Below are positions 26,724-35,153 of a stretch of DNA of 50,656 bases, one piece after another. Under the pieces are notes generated by a model, which saw only the letters and a list, made by a program, of their open reading frames with translations, did no database searches and was not told where the DNA came from. The stretch is taken from positions 1 to 50,656 of the forward strand of contig JANPDA010000376.1 in NCBI GenBank assembly GCA_031431235.1, given 5' to 3'. Each line of letters starts with the position of its first letter. The stretch's first letter is position 1. Both the position numbers and the translations under genes were made by a program. The DNA is from JANNSW01 sp031431235. Its GTDB lineage: Bacteria; Pseudomonadota; Alphaproteobacteria; Rhizobiales; Hyphomicrobiaceae.

Positions 26724-27761
26724 TCAGGTCCTGCGCATACCGCCAAACCGCAGCAGACGATCGAGCATGGTGGGCTGCACGGCCTTGTCCGTTCGTCTCG
26801 GCATCGCGACCACCGCGGCCGTAGGCCGGCGCACTGACGCCAGATCGGCTGCAACTGCTGTCCAAAAAGTCGGGGTTGGCGATTGCGTCGCCGCGATGAC
26901 GCCGTCGTACCAGGGCGTGCCAGTAAACCGCCGGGATGCACTCGCCATCACGTCATAATATTGTGGATGGAGTAGGATTCGATAGCGCTTACCCGGTTGC
27001 ATTGCCCGCACGAAGTCGCGCAGGTCGCGCGTCGATGGGTCGGGCGATTTGTTGTGGCCGCCATCGCTGAAATTGGCGGCAAAGCGCGGTGTTCTGCCGT
27101 TGTGCACCCAGATTGCGTCTCGCTGCAGCCCCGGCGGGTAGGGAAGATCCCGGTTGTTGCGGCCATCGGGACCTGCAACGCCGCCATGGGCCGAAACGAA
27201 GCGGATGCCGAAGCGGGTCCGCAACGCCGCGAGATCGTTCAACAGAATTTCGTGCGCACGTGGCAGATCGAACAGGGCTTGCTCGTGGGCATTGACATGG
27301 TAGCCGACGACGAAGCCTTCGCGTTCGAGCCTGCGCAACAGCGCGTCCTGGATGCCATAGTCGGTGAACGAAAGCTCTCCCGTCCGCGACAGCAGCCTGC
27401 GGTCGATCCGGCGATTGAACAGCATCACGTTCGCCGGCACACCGCGATGGGCGGGATCGGCGAGCAATCCCATGGTCCGCTGTGGCTGGCTATCGACATC
27501 GTACTGGAGGAGAACATGAATTTTGCTCCGGTCACGACGCCCGTTGGCGAGCGAGGCGGTCCAGGATTTCAACTCGCCGGGGTAGAAGGCCTCCGGGTCG
27601 TCGCCATCGACCCAGTCGAGGTCCCCATAGGTGATGACCTCGAACAAGTCGGATCGTGATTTCATCAGCTCGTAGAGCTCAGTCACGAACCGGCGCGGAA
27701 AATAGGCACCGCGATGGGGCGCAAGCTCGTCGTCACTAGCCGCCTCTGGCTGCTCCATCAT
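26724..27761 (-). CDS. NodB-like polysaccharide deacetylase
   Basis: This 345-residue protein has an Asp pair in LLQYDVDSQP and an H-x3-H motif in GYHVNAHEQ. That is the metal triad of the NodB deacetylase fold. Further conserved-looking parts are FVSAHGG and ILLHPQYYD. The start is ATG 27761, overlapping the methyltransferase stop by 4 bases (ATGA); a longer upstream frame is an artefact. A role in trimming N-acetyl groups from the operon's glycan product is inferred. The family is remote, so the exact activity is uncertain. Confidence 0.65.
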   Translation of the reverse strand: MMEQPEAASDDELAPHRGAYFPRRFVTELYELMKSRSDLFEVITYGDLDWVDGDDPEAFYPGELKSWTASLANGRRDRSKIHVLLQYDVDSQPQRTMGLLADPAHRGVPANVMLFNRRIDRRLLSRTGELSFTDYGIQDALLRRLEREGFVVGYHVNAHEQALFDLPRAHEILLNDLAALRTRFGIRFVSAHGGVAGPDGRNNRDLPYPPGLQRDAIWVHNGRTPRFAANFSDGGHNKSPDPSTRDLRDFVRAMQPGKRYRILLHPQYYDVMASASRRFTGTPWYDGVIAATQSPTPTFWTAVAADLASVRRPTAAVVAMPRRTDKAVQPTMLDRLLRFGGMRRT

Positions 27762-28444
27762 GTCCCGAGCCCCTTGCCGAGCTTGGCGCGCAGGCCCCCC
27801 GCTTGCTCCGCCATCGGCGTGTGGGTCAGATTGCGGACGAACACGATATTGTTGGCGACAGTTCCGTGCACGCCATAGCGGCGCGACAGTGCGTCGGTGA
27901 GCGCAATGGTGCTGAACCCATGCTGCTCGAACACCAAGCGCTGCAACTCGAGCGTGCGGCCGATGGCGGCACCATCGAGCGTCACGGACTTGGGCGGGCC
28001 GTTCCATGGGGCGATCCAGCACCACGCGCCCGGTCGGGCGAGCGCTATCGTCGCCTCGATCAAGGTCCGATGCGCGCCATCGTCGTCCCAGCACCAGAAG
28101 GCGTTCAATGCGAACTTGTTGAAGACGCCATCGAATGTCTCCTCGAGCGGCTCTTTCGCCAGATGCTGAAGATTGCGCTCGATAGCGCGGAAGCCTTTGT
28201 GACGGCCAAGCTCGATCACCGCTGGGTCGAAGTCGACCCCCATGCAGCTCCCACCATCCTCACGCACGATCTCGCCGAAATCGTACTGACCAGGCCCGAG
28301 GTCGATGTAGCTGCCGTCGAGGACCAAGCCACCGAAGAAGTCGCGCCGGATGTTGTGGAAGTGGTCGCGCGAACGGCCGGGATCGCGCACGTTCTTCTGT
28401 TTGGCGCGGGAGATGATCTCGATCTCGCGTTTGTCGGTGAGCAA
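27758..28444 (-). CDS. class I SAM-dependent methyltransferase
   Basis: This 228-residue Rossmann-type methyltransferase shows motif I YIDLGPGQYDFG, the acidic residue of motif II in GVDFDP, and a later FDGVFNKFALNAFWCW. It sits between the sulfotransferase (53-base gap) and the deacetylase (4-base overlap). It probably modifies a sugar or carrier in the same pathway. The acceptor is unknown. Confidence 0.82.
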   Translation of the reverse strand: MLTDKREIEIISRAKQKNVRDPGRSRDHFHNIRRDFFGGLVLDGSYIDLGPGQYDFGEIVREDGGSCMGVDFDPAVIELGRHKGFRAIERNLQHLAKEPLEETFDGVFNKFALNAFWCWDDDGAHRTLIEATIALARPGAWCWIAPWNGPPKSVTLDGAAIGRTLELQRLVFEQHGFSTIALTDALSRRYGVHGTVANNIVFVRNLTHTPMAEQAGGLRAKLGKGLGT

Positions 28445-28497
28445 GGTTGTCTCCTTGGCGGCAGATATGGAGGTTGGGCGGGCGCCGAGGCGCTCGA

Positions 28498-29370
28498 TCA
28501 GAGGTAGCCGAAGCGGCGCAGTGCATCGCCCGCTCCGGCCATGAACTCCGCGATCTGGGCTTCCGATAGATCCCGCTTCCAGCGCCCGATCTTGCTGGCG
28601 TCGATCGAGCGCGCAATCCGCTCGCCCGAGAGATGATTGACCTTGAATACGCTCAAATCCAACTCGTTGTGACGCAACATCGATTCATCGAACGGCAGAT
28701 GCAGGAACTCGCACAGCGCGCGCAGCTCCAGATCGGGCTCTTGCGTCAGGTCCTCGTAGCGCACGAGTCGGAATTGGCGGGGGTGCGCTGCCGCCATGTC
28801 CTCGAAGCGTCTGTGGGTCTTGGCCCAGGATTGGGCAATGCCAGCGGGTGTCGCTTCGAACGCGCCCGTGTTGAGCTGACTCGCCAGCACGTCGCGCCCG
28901 TCACGCAGCATGTCGAGGAATTGCGCCTTGGGCCATGCTCCCAGGTAGTCCTCATAAGCGCCGGTGCACTTCATGCCCCAGCGCCGTCGGCCGAGCCTGT
29001 GCATCTTCGCCAAGCCGAACAGCTCGACCAGCCTGAACCGGCCCGCGAGATCGGCGAGCCCATGTCCCTCGTCAAAGTGCTGATGCATCAATCGCGCCGC
29101 GTCTGCGAGCGAAAGACCGCCGCGGCCAGCGCGAACCACGAAAGTCGTGAGGCCCTTGGTCGGAAGCAGACCCTTCAAATTCTTGCCCGGCTTGGCACGA
29201 TCCAACTGTCTGGCAACAGCACTCAGATCGATTTTCTCGTCCGCTTCCAGCAGGCTCGGATAGAGCTCGTATGACATCGCGATCTCGCGGTGCGCGTCCA
29301 ACAGCGTGCACATCAGGGTGCCGCCCGACCGGCTCATGCCGCGCACGAATATGGGATCGGAAATCGTCAT
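28498..29370 (-). CDS. sulfotransferase
   Basis: This is a PAPS-dependent sulfotransferase of 290 residues. The 5'-phosphosulfate loop is RGMSRSGGTLMCTLLDAH (residues 9-26), and the 3'-phosphate region includes FRLVRYEDLTQEP. It is the first gene of a five-gene operon with a methyltransferase, a deacetylase and two glycosyltransferases, which points to a sulfated surface glycan or glycolipid. No flippase or polymerase is present, so the product may be a short decoration. Confidence 0.88.
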   Translation of the reverse strand: MTISDPIFVRGMSRSGGTLMCTLLDAHREIAMSYELYPSLLEADEKIDLSAVARQLDRAKPGKNLKGLLPTKGLTTFVVRAGRGGLSLADAARLMHQHFDEGHGLADLAGRFRLVELFGLAKMHRLGRRRWGMKCTGAYEDYLGAWPKAQFLDMLRDGRDVLASQLNTGAFEATPAGIAQSWAKTHRRFEDMAAAHPRQFRLVRYEDLTQEPDLELRALCEFLHLPFDESMLRHNELDLSVFKVNHLSGERIARSIDASKIGRWKRDLSEAQIAEFMAGAGDALRRFGYL

Positions 29371-29477
29371 GCCAGCAGGCCTCCGGGAGGGTGCGAATCA
29401 CTCTCGATGTCGGCCGAGAATACCCTCTGACGAGTGCCAGCTCCTAGCCCCTGCAAGCGATTATCCCCGCCGGCTGG

Positions 29478-30068
29478 CTATTTCGGTGCACGCTTGGCGA
29501 GGATGCGCTGCAGGGTGCGGCGGTGCATGTTGAGGCGGCGCGCCGTCTCCGAGACATTGCGGTTGCAGAGCTCATAGACGCGCTGGATGTGCTCCCAGCG
29601 CACGCGGTCGGCCGACATGGGGTTGGAGGGCGGCTCCGCCTTCTGGTCGGCGGGCGCGAGCAGGGCGGCCAGGATATCGTCGGCATCGGCCGGCTTCGAG
29701 AGGTAATCGGTCGCCCCGACCTTCACGGCCGAGACCGCGGTCGCGATGTTGCCGTAGCCGGTCAGCACGATGGCGCGGGCATCGCCGCGGGCCTTCTGCA
29801 GCTCCTCGATCACGTCGAGCCCATTGCCGTCCTCGAGGCGCATGTCGACGATGGCGAAGGCGGGCGGCAACTGGCGCACCATGGCTTTGCCCTCGGCGAC
29901 GGAAGCCGCCATCCGGACCTCGAACCCTCGCAGCTCCAGCGCCCGGCCAAGCCGTGCGAGGAACGCCTTGTCGTCGTCGACGATGAGGAGCGTCTTCTCG
30001 GCTGGCAACTCGAAGGGCACACTCTTGTCGTTCACAATGGCACTCCCGGCAAACTCAACCACATTCAT
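29478..30068 (-). CDS. regA: redox response regulator RegA/ActR/PrrA
   Basis: The protein has a receiver (IVDDDKAFL, phospho-Asp in IVDMRLEDGNG, TGYGNIATAV, YLSKPAD) followed by a Fis-type helix-turn-helix (NVSETARRLNMHRRTLQRIL) that matches the RegA DNA-binding helix. It has 196 residues from ATG 30068. GTG 30035, preceded by GGGAG at 7 bases, is an alternative and perhaps the better start. It lies 52 bases after regB; no senC intervenes, as in Rhizobiales actSR. It probably controls redox-dependent energy genes. Confidence 0.92.
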   Translation of the reverse strand: MNVVEFAGSAIVNDKSVPFELPAEKTLLIVDDDKAFLARLGRALELRGFEVRMAASVAEGKAMVRQLPPAFAIVDMRLEDGNGLDVIEELQKARGDARAIVLTGYGNIATAVSAVKVGATDYLSKPADADDILAALLAPADQKAEPPSNPMSADRVRWEHIQRVYELCNRNVSETARRLNMHRRTLQRILAKRAPK

Positions 30069-30120
30069 GCGCGTCAATTGGACCAACTGTCTCATACAAG
30101 GTTTTCGACAGCACGCAAAT

Positions 30121-31518
30121 TCAAGCCGCATCGACGGTCAATTCGACGCCCTCGCCATCCTCGGACCGTTCCTGCATGCTGCCGGCTTCCTCGAACGATT
30201 TGCGCGGCCAGGCGATCTCGACGAGCGCCCCATGCTCGGGCAAATCGCGATTGGCAAGCTGCAACTCGGCGCCGGAGCGCTCGAGCAGCGTGCGCGCAAT
30301 GAAGAAGCCCAGGCCCAGACCTCCACCGCCCCCCTGCTCGCGATGCACCCGCTCCCCGAGCGGGCGGCTGGTGACATAGGGCTCGCCCAGCCGGTCGATC
30401 ACATTGGCCGGGAAGCCCGGGCCGTCGTCGGCAACCGTGATGATCACCCGTTGCGCGTCCCACCGTGCCGAGATCTCGACCTTTTCGGCGGCAAAATCGG
30501 AAGCATTCTCGACGATGTTGGTGAGGCCGTAGACCACGCCTGGCCGGCGCACGCCGACCGGCTCGGCGGCGGCGCTCCCCTCGACCCCCTCGAGTGGCCT
30601 CAGGTCGACGGTAATGGTCTTGTCGGAGATCTGGAACGGCTCGATCGCCTCCTCGATCAAATGGGCGAGCGGCAAGTGCTCATGCAGCGGATCGCCGGCG
30701 TCGCCGCGCTGCGTGAGGGTGCCGAGTATCTCGCGGCAGCGCAACGCCTGGCTCCGGATGAGGGCAATATCATCTGCGAGCGCGGTGCCCTTGGGCACAT
30801 CCCGCATCAGCTCCTTGGCGACGAGCGTGATAGTGCCGAGTGGCGTTCCGAGCTCGTGGGCCGCGGCCGCGGCCAGACCGTCGAGCGCGTGCAGCTGCTG
30901 CTCGTGGGAGAGCACGAGCTCGGTTGCGGCAAGCGCGTCCGACATCTGCGTCGCCTCTTTCGCCAGGCGGCGCGCATAGAGCCCCATGAAGGCCACACCA
31001 CTGAAAATCGCCGCAAGGATGCCGAGCTTGTAGAGGAAGGGAGCATCGAAGGGCGTCTCGCCCGGATACCACGGCAGCGGCAGATGAAACCGCACCAGCA
31101 GCATCGCGATCACCCCTGCGACCCCCGACACCAGCAGCGTCGCATGCAGCGGCAGCATCGCCGCCGACACCATCACCGGGGCGATCACCAGGAAGGCGAA
31201 CGGGTTGAGGATGCCTCCCGTCATATAGAGGAGTGCGCCGAGCTGCAGCACGTCGTAGCTGAGCAGCATCGAGGAATGCAGCGAGGACAGCCGGTGGCGC
31301 GCTGGATAGCGGATGCGCAGGAAGATGTTGAGCCAGGTCGAAAGCGCAATGATCATGAGGCAGCCGCCGATCGGCAGCTCGAACCCCATGATGCCCCACA
31401 CGCCCAGCACCGCAACCAGCTGGCCGACTACGGCAATCCAGCGCAGGCGTACGATCGTCTGCAGCCGGAGGCGGCTTGCGCCGCTGCGCTGGATCTTGTG
31501 CCTGGGGACATAGGCCAT
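30121..31518 (-). CDS. regB: redox sensor histidine kinase RegB/ActS/PrrB
   Basis: This 465-residue membrane kinase has six hydrophobic segments in the first 175 residues. The quinone-binding heptad GGILNPF is present. The kinase box is AHELGTPLGTI, with the phospho-His in HELGTPL. A cysteine lies exactly 40 residues after it (LRCREIL), the spacing of the redox-active Cys265 from His225 in Rhodobacter RegB. The ATPase domain follows (IVENASDFA, DDGPGF, GGLGLGFFIA). The start is MAYVPRHKIQRS at 31518; a longer upstream frame is an artefact. Confidence 0.93.
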   Translation of the reverse strand: MAYVPRHKIQRSGASRLRLQTIVRLRWIAVVGQLVAVLGVWGIMGFELPIGGCLMIIALSTWLNIFLRIRYPARHRLSSLHSSMLLSYDVLQLGALLYMTGGILNPFAFLVIAPVMVSAAMLPLHATLLVSGVAGVIAMLLVRFHLPLPWYPGETPFDAPFLYKLGILAAIFSGVAFMGLYARRLAKEATQMSDALAATELVLSHEQQLHALDGLAAAAAHELGTPLGTITLVAKELMRDVPKGTALADDIALIRSQALRCREILGTLTQRGDAGDPLHEHLPLAHLIEEAIEPFQISDKTITVDLRPLEGVEGSAAAEPVGVRRPGVVYGLTNIVENASDFAAEKVEISARWDAQRVIITVADDGPGFPANVIDRLGEPYVTSRPLGERVHREQGGGGGLGLGFFIARTLLERSGAELQLANRDLPEHGALVEIAWPRKSFEEAGSMQERSEDGEGVELTVDAA

Positions 31519-31642
31519 CGTGGCTTGCCAGAGTGAAGTGAGGGATCGGGTCGCGGGGTAGCATGCGCCAGCGCACCTCATCGGGCAAATCGGACATAAT
31601 GATGAAATCGGACTATCACCGTCCTGCGGAGGTCCCCGGCGC

Positions 31643-32605
31643 TCAGGCGACCCGATAGGGCGGCTCGCGGCCAGCGAGGACTGCATCGATGTTGTCGAGC
31701 GCCTCGAATCCCATCTGGGTGCGTGCCTCGATCGCACTCGATCCCATGTGCGGCAGCAGGAAGGTATTGGGCAAGCCCAGATAGCCCGGATTGATCCGTG
31801 GCTCGCCATCGAAGACATCGAGGCCGGCATAGGCAACATGCCCCGATCGCAACGCCGCGATCAACGCCGCATCATCGACGAGGTCGCCGCGGGCCGAATT
31901 GACGAGGATGACGCCCGGCTTCATCTGCCGCAACGTCGCTGCGTTGACGATGCGCTTGGTCTGGGGCGTCGAAGGGGCGTTGAGCGAGACGATGTCGCAG
32001 ACCGCAACCAGGCTCTCGAAGCTCCCATGATAGACGGCGCCATGCTCCTCGGCGGGCGGCAGCCGGCGGCGGTTGTGGTAGTGGATCACCATCTCGAAGG
32101 CCCTGGCGCGACGGGCGAGCGCCTGACCGATGCGTCCCAAACCCATGATGCCGAGCACCTTGCCGTCGAGCCGCCGGCCGAGCAGCTGTGTCGGTGTCCA
32201 ACCAGTCCAGCCACCCGATCTGATCAGCGCCTCGCCCTCGGGCGCGCGGCGGCACGCGCCCAGGATGAGCAGCATGGCGATCTCGGCAGTCGCGGTCGTG
32301 ACCCCATGTGGCGCATTGCCGATGATCAGCCCCTTCGCGCGGGCGGCGGCGAGATCGATGTGCTCGGTGCCGGCCGAAAAACTCGACACGATTTTCATGC
32401 GCGACGGCAGCCGATCGATCACGGCACGGGTGAGCTTCTCGCTGACGCAAATGAGGAGTGCGTCGGCCCCGGCGGCGAGGCCGATCAGCTCGTCGGTGCC
32501 GAGCAGGCGATCTTCCGGATTGAGCCAGGCGTCATAGTCGCGGGCAGCGCGAGCGTGCACGTCGTCCGTCAGGCAGCGGGTGACGATCAGGCGGGGCTTG
32601 GGCAT
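31643..32605 (-). CDS. D-2-hydroxyacid dehydrogenase
   Basis: This NAD(P)H-dependent enzyme has about 320 residues and the full family set: GLGRIGQALARRA (nucleotide binding), NSARGDLVDD with the catalytic Arg, DVFDGEP with the Glu, and LLPHMGSS with the His. It is closest in style to glyoxylate/hydroxypyruvate reductases. ATG 32605 gives MPKPRLIVTRCL; an upstream GTG at 32638 is possible. It is followed downstream by the regB promoter region. Confidence 0.9.
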   Translation of the reverse strand: MPKPRLIVTRCLTDDVHARAARDYDAWLNPEDRLLGTDELIGLAAGADALLICVSEKLTRAVIDRLPSRMKIVSSFSAGTEHIDLAAARAKGLIIGNAPHGVTTATAEIAMLLILGACRRAPEGEALIRSGGWTGWTPTQLLGRRLDGKVLGIMGLGRIGQALARRARAFEMVIHYHNRRRLPPAEEHGAVYHGSFESLVAVCDIVSLNAPSTPQTKRIVNAATLRQMKPGVILVNSARGDLVDDAALIAALRSGHVAYAGLDVFDGEPRINPGYLGLPNTFLLPHMGSSAIEARTQMGFEALDNIDAVLAGREPPYRVA

Positions 32606-32646
32606 GGGAGCGATCCGAGGATGGTCGTCGGTGATCACATCATCTG

Positions 32647-32883
32647 CTACCGCACCTCGGCTGGTTTGTCGCCTTGCTCCGTCACGAGGGCGGCATGCTC
32701 GAGCGCCGCGGCAATGTCGGCGTCCTCGAGGTCCGGGAAGTCATCGAGTATCTGTTGCCGTGAGGCCCCGCCTGCGAGCATGCCAAGGACGTCGCACACT
32801 CGTATCCGCATGCCACGGATGCAGGCCCGCCCGCCGCATTGGCGCGGGTCGACGGTGATCCTGTCGCGAAAGTTGCTCGTCAT
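32647..32883 (-). CDS. DUF433 family antitoxin-like protein without a toxin
   Basis: The 78-residue protein has the DUF433 pattern RITVDPRQCGGRACIRGMRI, VLGMLAGG and ILDDFPDLEDADIAAAL. DUF433 proteins are usually followed by a DUF5615/PIN-type toxin gene. Here the next gene downstream is a metabolic dehydrogenase, so the toxin is missing. The start at 32883 has GAGG about 10 bases upstream. Confidence 0.82.
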   Translation of the reverse strand: MTSNFRDRITVDPRQCGGRACIRGMRIRVCDVLGMLAGGASRQQILDDFPDLEDADIAAALEHAALVTEQGDKPAEVR

Positions 32884-32936
32884 CGACCTGACCTCTGCGA
32901 GGTCAATTGTTGCGCACACAGCCCGCCCTGCGACCA

Positions 32937-33947
32937 CTACCCGAGCTTGCCCATCGCCACGGCCGTATCGCACATGCGGTTGGAGAAGCCCCATTCGTTG
33001 TCGTACCAGGACAGCACCCGCACCAGCTTGCCGTCGACGATCTGGGTTTGCGTCAGATCGAAGTTCGAGGAGAACGCATTGTGGTTGAAGTCGATCGACA
33101 CCAGCTCCTCATGCACTACGCCGAGGATGCCCTTCAGCTCCTGCGATGCGGCACGCTCCATCGCGGTGTTGATCTCCTTGACCGTCGTCTCGCGGCCCGG
33201 AATGAACTTCAGATCGACCACCGAGACATTGGGCGTCGGCACGCGGATGGCGGTGCCGTCGAGCTTGCCTTTCAGCTCCGGCAGCACGAGGCCGACGGCC
33301 TTGGCGGCGCCCGTCGAGGTCGGGATCATGCTCATGGCAGCAGCACGCGCCCGGCGCATGTCCTTGTGGGTCTGGTCGAGGATCTTCTGGTCGTTGGTAT
33401 AGGCGTGGATCGTCGTCATGAAGCCCGATTGGATGCCGCACAGATCGTTCAGCACCTTGGCGACGGGAGCAAGACAATTGGTGGTGCATGACGCGTTGGA
33501 GACGACCCGGTGGTCCTTGGCGAGCTTGCCATGGTTGACCCCATAGACGACCGTCAGATCGGCGCCGTCGGCGGGTGCCGAGACCAGCACGCGCTTGGCG
33601 CCCGCTTCCAGATGCACGCCGGCGGTGGCCTTTGTCGTGAAGAGCCCCGTGCACTCCATCACCACGTCGATGTCGAGCTCCTTCCACGGCAGCTTCCTGG
33701 GGTCCTTCTCGGCGAGCACCTTGATCGGCCTGCCGTGGCCGATATCCATCATGTCGCCCTCGACCGTGACGGTGCCATGATAGGGACCATGCACGCTGTC
33801 GTACTTGAAGAGATGGGCATTGTCCTTGGGGGCGGAGAGATCGTTGATGGCGATGACCTCGAGGTCGCTGCGCTTGGCTTCCGATATCGCGCGAAGCACG
33901 TTGCGGCCAATGCGGCCGAAGCCGCTGATCGCGATTCTGACTGCCAT
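32937..33947 (-). CDS. gap: glyceraldehyde-3-phosphate dehydrogenase, type I
   Basis: This central glycolytic/gluconeogenic enzyme has 336 residues. The N-terminal nucleotide fold is GFGRIGRNVLRA, the active-site cysteine is in SNASCTTNC, and the C-terminal segment is SWYDNEWGFSNRM. ATG 33947 has GAGGAAAA 6 bases upstream, so the longer open frame to 34394 is rejected. It is divergent from the zapA group; tkt and pgk, often neighbours, are not here. Confidence 0.97.
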   Translation of the reverse strand: MAVRIAISGFGRIGRNVLRAISEAKRSDLEVIAINDLSAPKDNAHLFKYDSVHGPYHGTVTVEGDMMDIGHGRPIKVLAEKDPRKLPWKELDIDVVMECTGLFTTKATAGVHLEAGAKRVLVSAPADGADLTVVYGVNHGKLAKDHRVVSNASCTTNCLAPVAKVLNDLCGIQSGFMTTIHAYTNDQKILDQTHKDMRRARAAAMSMIPTSTGAAKAVGLVLPELKGKLDGTAIRVPTPNVSVVDLKFIPGRETTVKEINTAMERAASQELKGILGVVHEELVSIDFNHNAFSSNFDLTQTQIVDGKLVRVLSWYDNEWGFSNRMCDTAVAMGKLG

Positions 33948-34161
33948 GTCGGTTTTCCTCGTCGAATTGTCGATCGGTGGCCAGGGGCGGCCACCGCCCG
34001 ATCTGCGCGCACCTTGGTGAGCCACCATGGACCTGTCAATCTGGTGCCCGCGAACATCAACCGCTGTTCGCCAACGATCATGGCGATTGACGCCCGATCG
34101 CGCCACCCCATAACGTGCGCCCCGCAAGGGCGGCGGCGGTGGCAGGACAGGGATTTCACGG

Positions 34162-34422
34162 ATGGCAGCGGGGGGAAAGAAACCGGCAACGGCGAGCAGG
34201 CCGCGCCCATCGGCGCCACGCAAGCCTCCCGCGGGAGGCAAACGCCAAGCCGTCTCGAAGGCCGATCCCGAGCTGTTGGCTGCAGAGCGCGACGATCTCG
34301 CGCGCGAGCTGGCGCGTGCCAAGCGGCGGATCGCAGCACTCGAGAAGAGCCGGACCCAGATCTCCGAACAAATTGATTCAGCAATTAAATCCATTCATAA
34401 CGTGCTTCAGATGGACAATTGA
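34162..34422 (+). CDS. small coiled-coil protein upstream of zapA
   Basis: This 86-residue protein has a basic, Pro/Ala/Lys-rich first 35 residues and then a heptad-like helix (LLAAERDDLARELARAKRRI, SRTQISEQIDSAIKSI). A small coiled-coil protein in this position before zapA is common in alphaproteobacteria (DUF4164-like). The family assignment is tentative. It probably shares a transcript with zapA, 64 bases downstream. Confidence 0.72.
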   Translation: MAAGGKKPATASRPRPSAPRKPPAGGKRQAVSKADPELLAAERDDLARELARAKRRIAALEKSRTQISEQIDSAIKSIHNVLQMDN

Positions 34423-34486
34423 TTCGCGCGCCCGCACCCACTCCCCGCGGCCGTGGATCGTCGGACAGGGCAAGCGGCGCACGTTC

Positions 34487-34834
34487 ATGGGACAGGTCAC
34501 CGTCACGCTCAACAGCCGGACCTACCGCCTGGGGTGCGGCGATGGCGAGGAGGCCAGGCTGCAAGAGCTGAGCAGCTATCTGGCGGCCAAGGTCGACGCG
34601 ATCAGAACCGAAGTCGGACAGGTCGGCGAGGACCGGCTGCTGGTCATGGCAGCGTTGTTGATCGCCGATGAATTGTTCGAGGCGCGCGAGCGTTCGGCCG
34701 AGCCCGCCGAGGCCCGGCGCCCGTCCCGCCGGAACCGATCCACGGGCGGCCGCAGCAGCAATGGCAGCGAGCCAGAGGCCAACGCCGACGAGCCTGCCGA
34801 TCGATCGGCCGTGATGCCCATTGGTCCGATTTGA
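34487..34834 (+). CDS. zapA: cell division protein ZapA
   Basis: ZapA is the FtsZ-ring-associated protein, here 115 residues. The N-terminal ZapA fold reads MGQVTVTLNSRTYRLGCGDG, then ELSSYLAAKVDAIR, VGEDRLLVMAALLIADEL and a short coiled coil. A hydrophilic tail of about 40 residues follows. It is followed by the 6S RNA and the cyclo-ligase gene, the classic ygfE-ssrS-ygfA order. Confidence 0.93.
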   Translation: MGQVTVTLNSRTYRLGCGDGEEARLQELSSYLAAKVDAIRTEVGQVGEDRLLVMAALLIADELFEARERSAEPAEARRPSRRNRSTGGRSSNGSEPEANADEPADRSAVMPIGPI

Positions 34835-34910
34835 GCCGTCTGCTCGTGATTTTCCAGCGCCAATGCCGGTTCGCCACTGGAATCAGTGGCAACTCCTGCT
34901 ACATATCGAC

Positions 34911-35055
34911 ATGGTAGCAGGGCTGCGGGGTGCGTCAGGCAAGCAAGTTCCCCTAGGCCGATAAGACTCGCTCGGGTGCTGACCCTGGCCGGAGCCGTGG
35001 CTCCGGCTACTCGGTGCCCACCTACACTGTAGGGACCAAGCGGGATCTTCAACGC
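34911..35055 (+). ncRNA. ssrS: 6S RNA
   Basis: The stretch between zapA and ygfA is the conserved home of 6S RNA. It has the expected long imperfect hairpin: the arm GCAAGTTCCCCTA (from about 34943) pairs with TAGGGACCAAGC (near 35030-35042). An internal GCCGGAGCCGTGGCTCCGGC stem-loop is present at 34988-35007, with GGTGCCCACCT on the 3' side, a typical alphaproteobacterial 6S segment. The ends are estimated within about 20 bases. 6S RNA binds sigma-70 RNA polymerase as a promoter mimic. Confidence 0.8.
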
Positions 35056-35153
35056 CAACGGCCATCGTGGCCCTGCTCCGCTGTTGCCGCCCGCGCCGGC
35101 CACGCCACCATTCGTCTTGCCGGCCAACTCCGCCTCTGCTCTAACCGCGGGCC

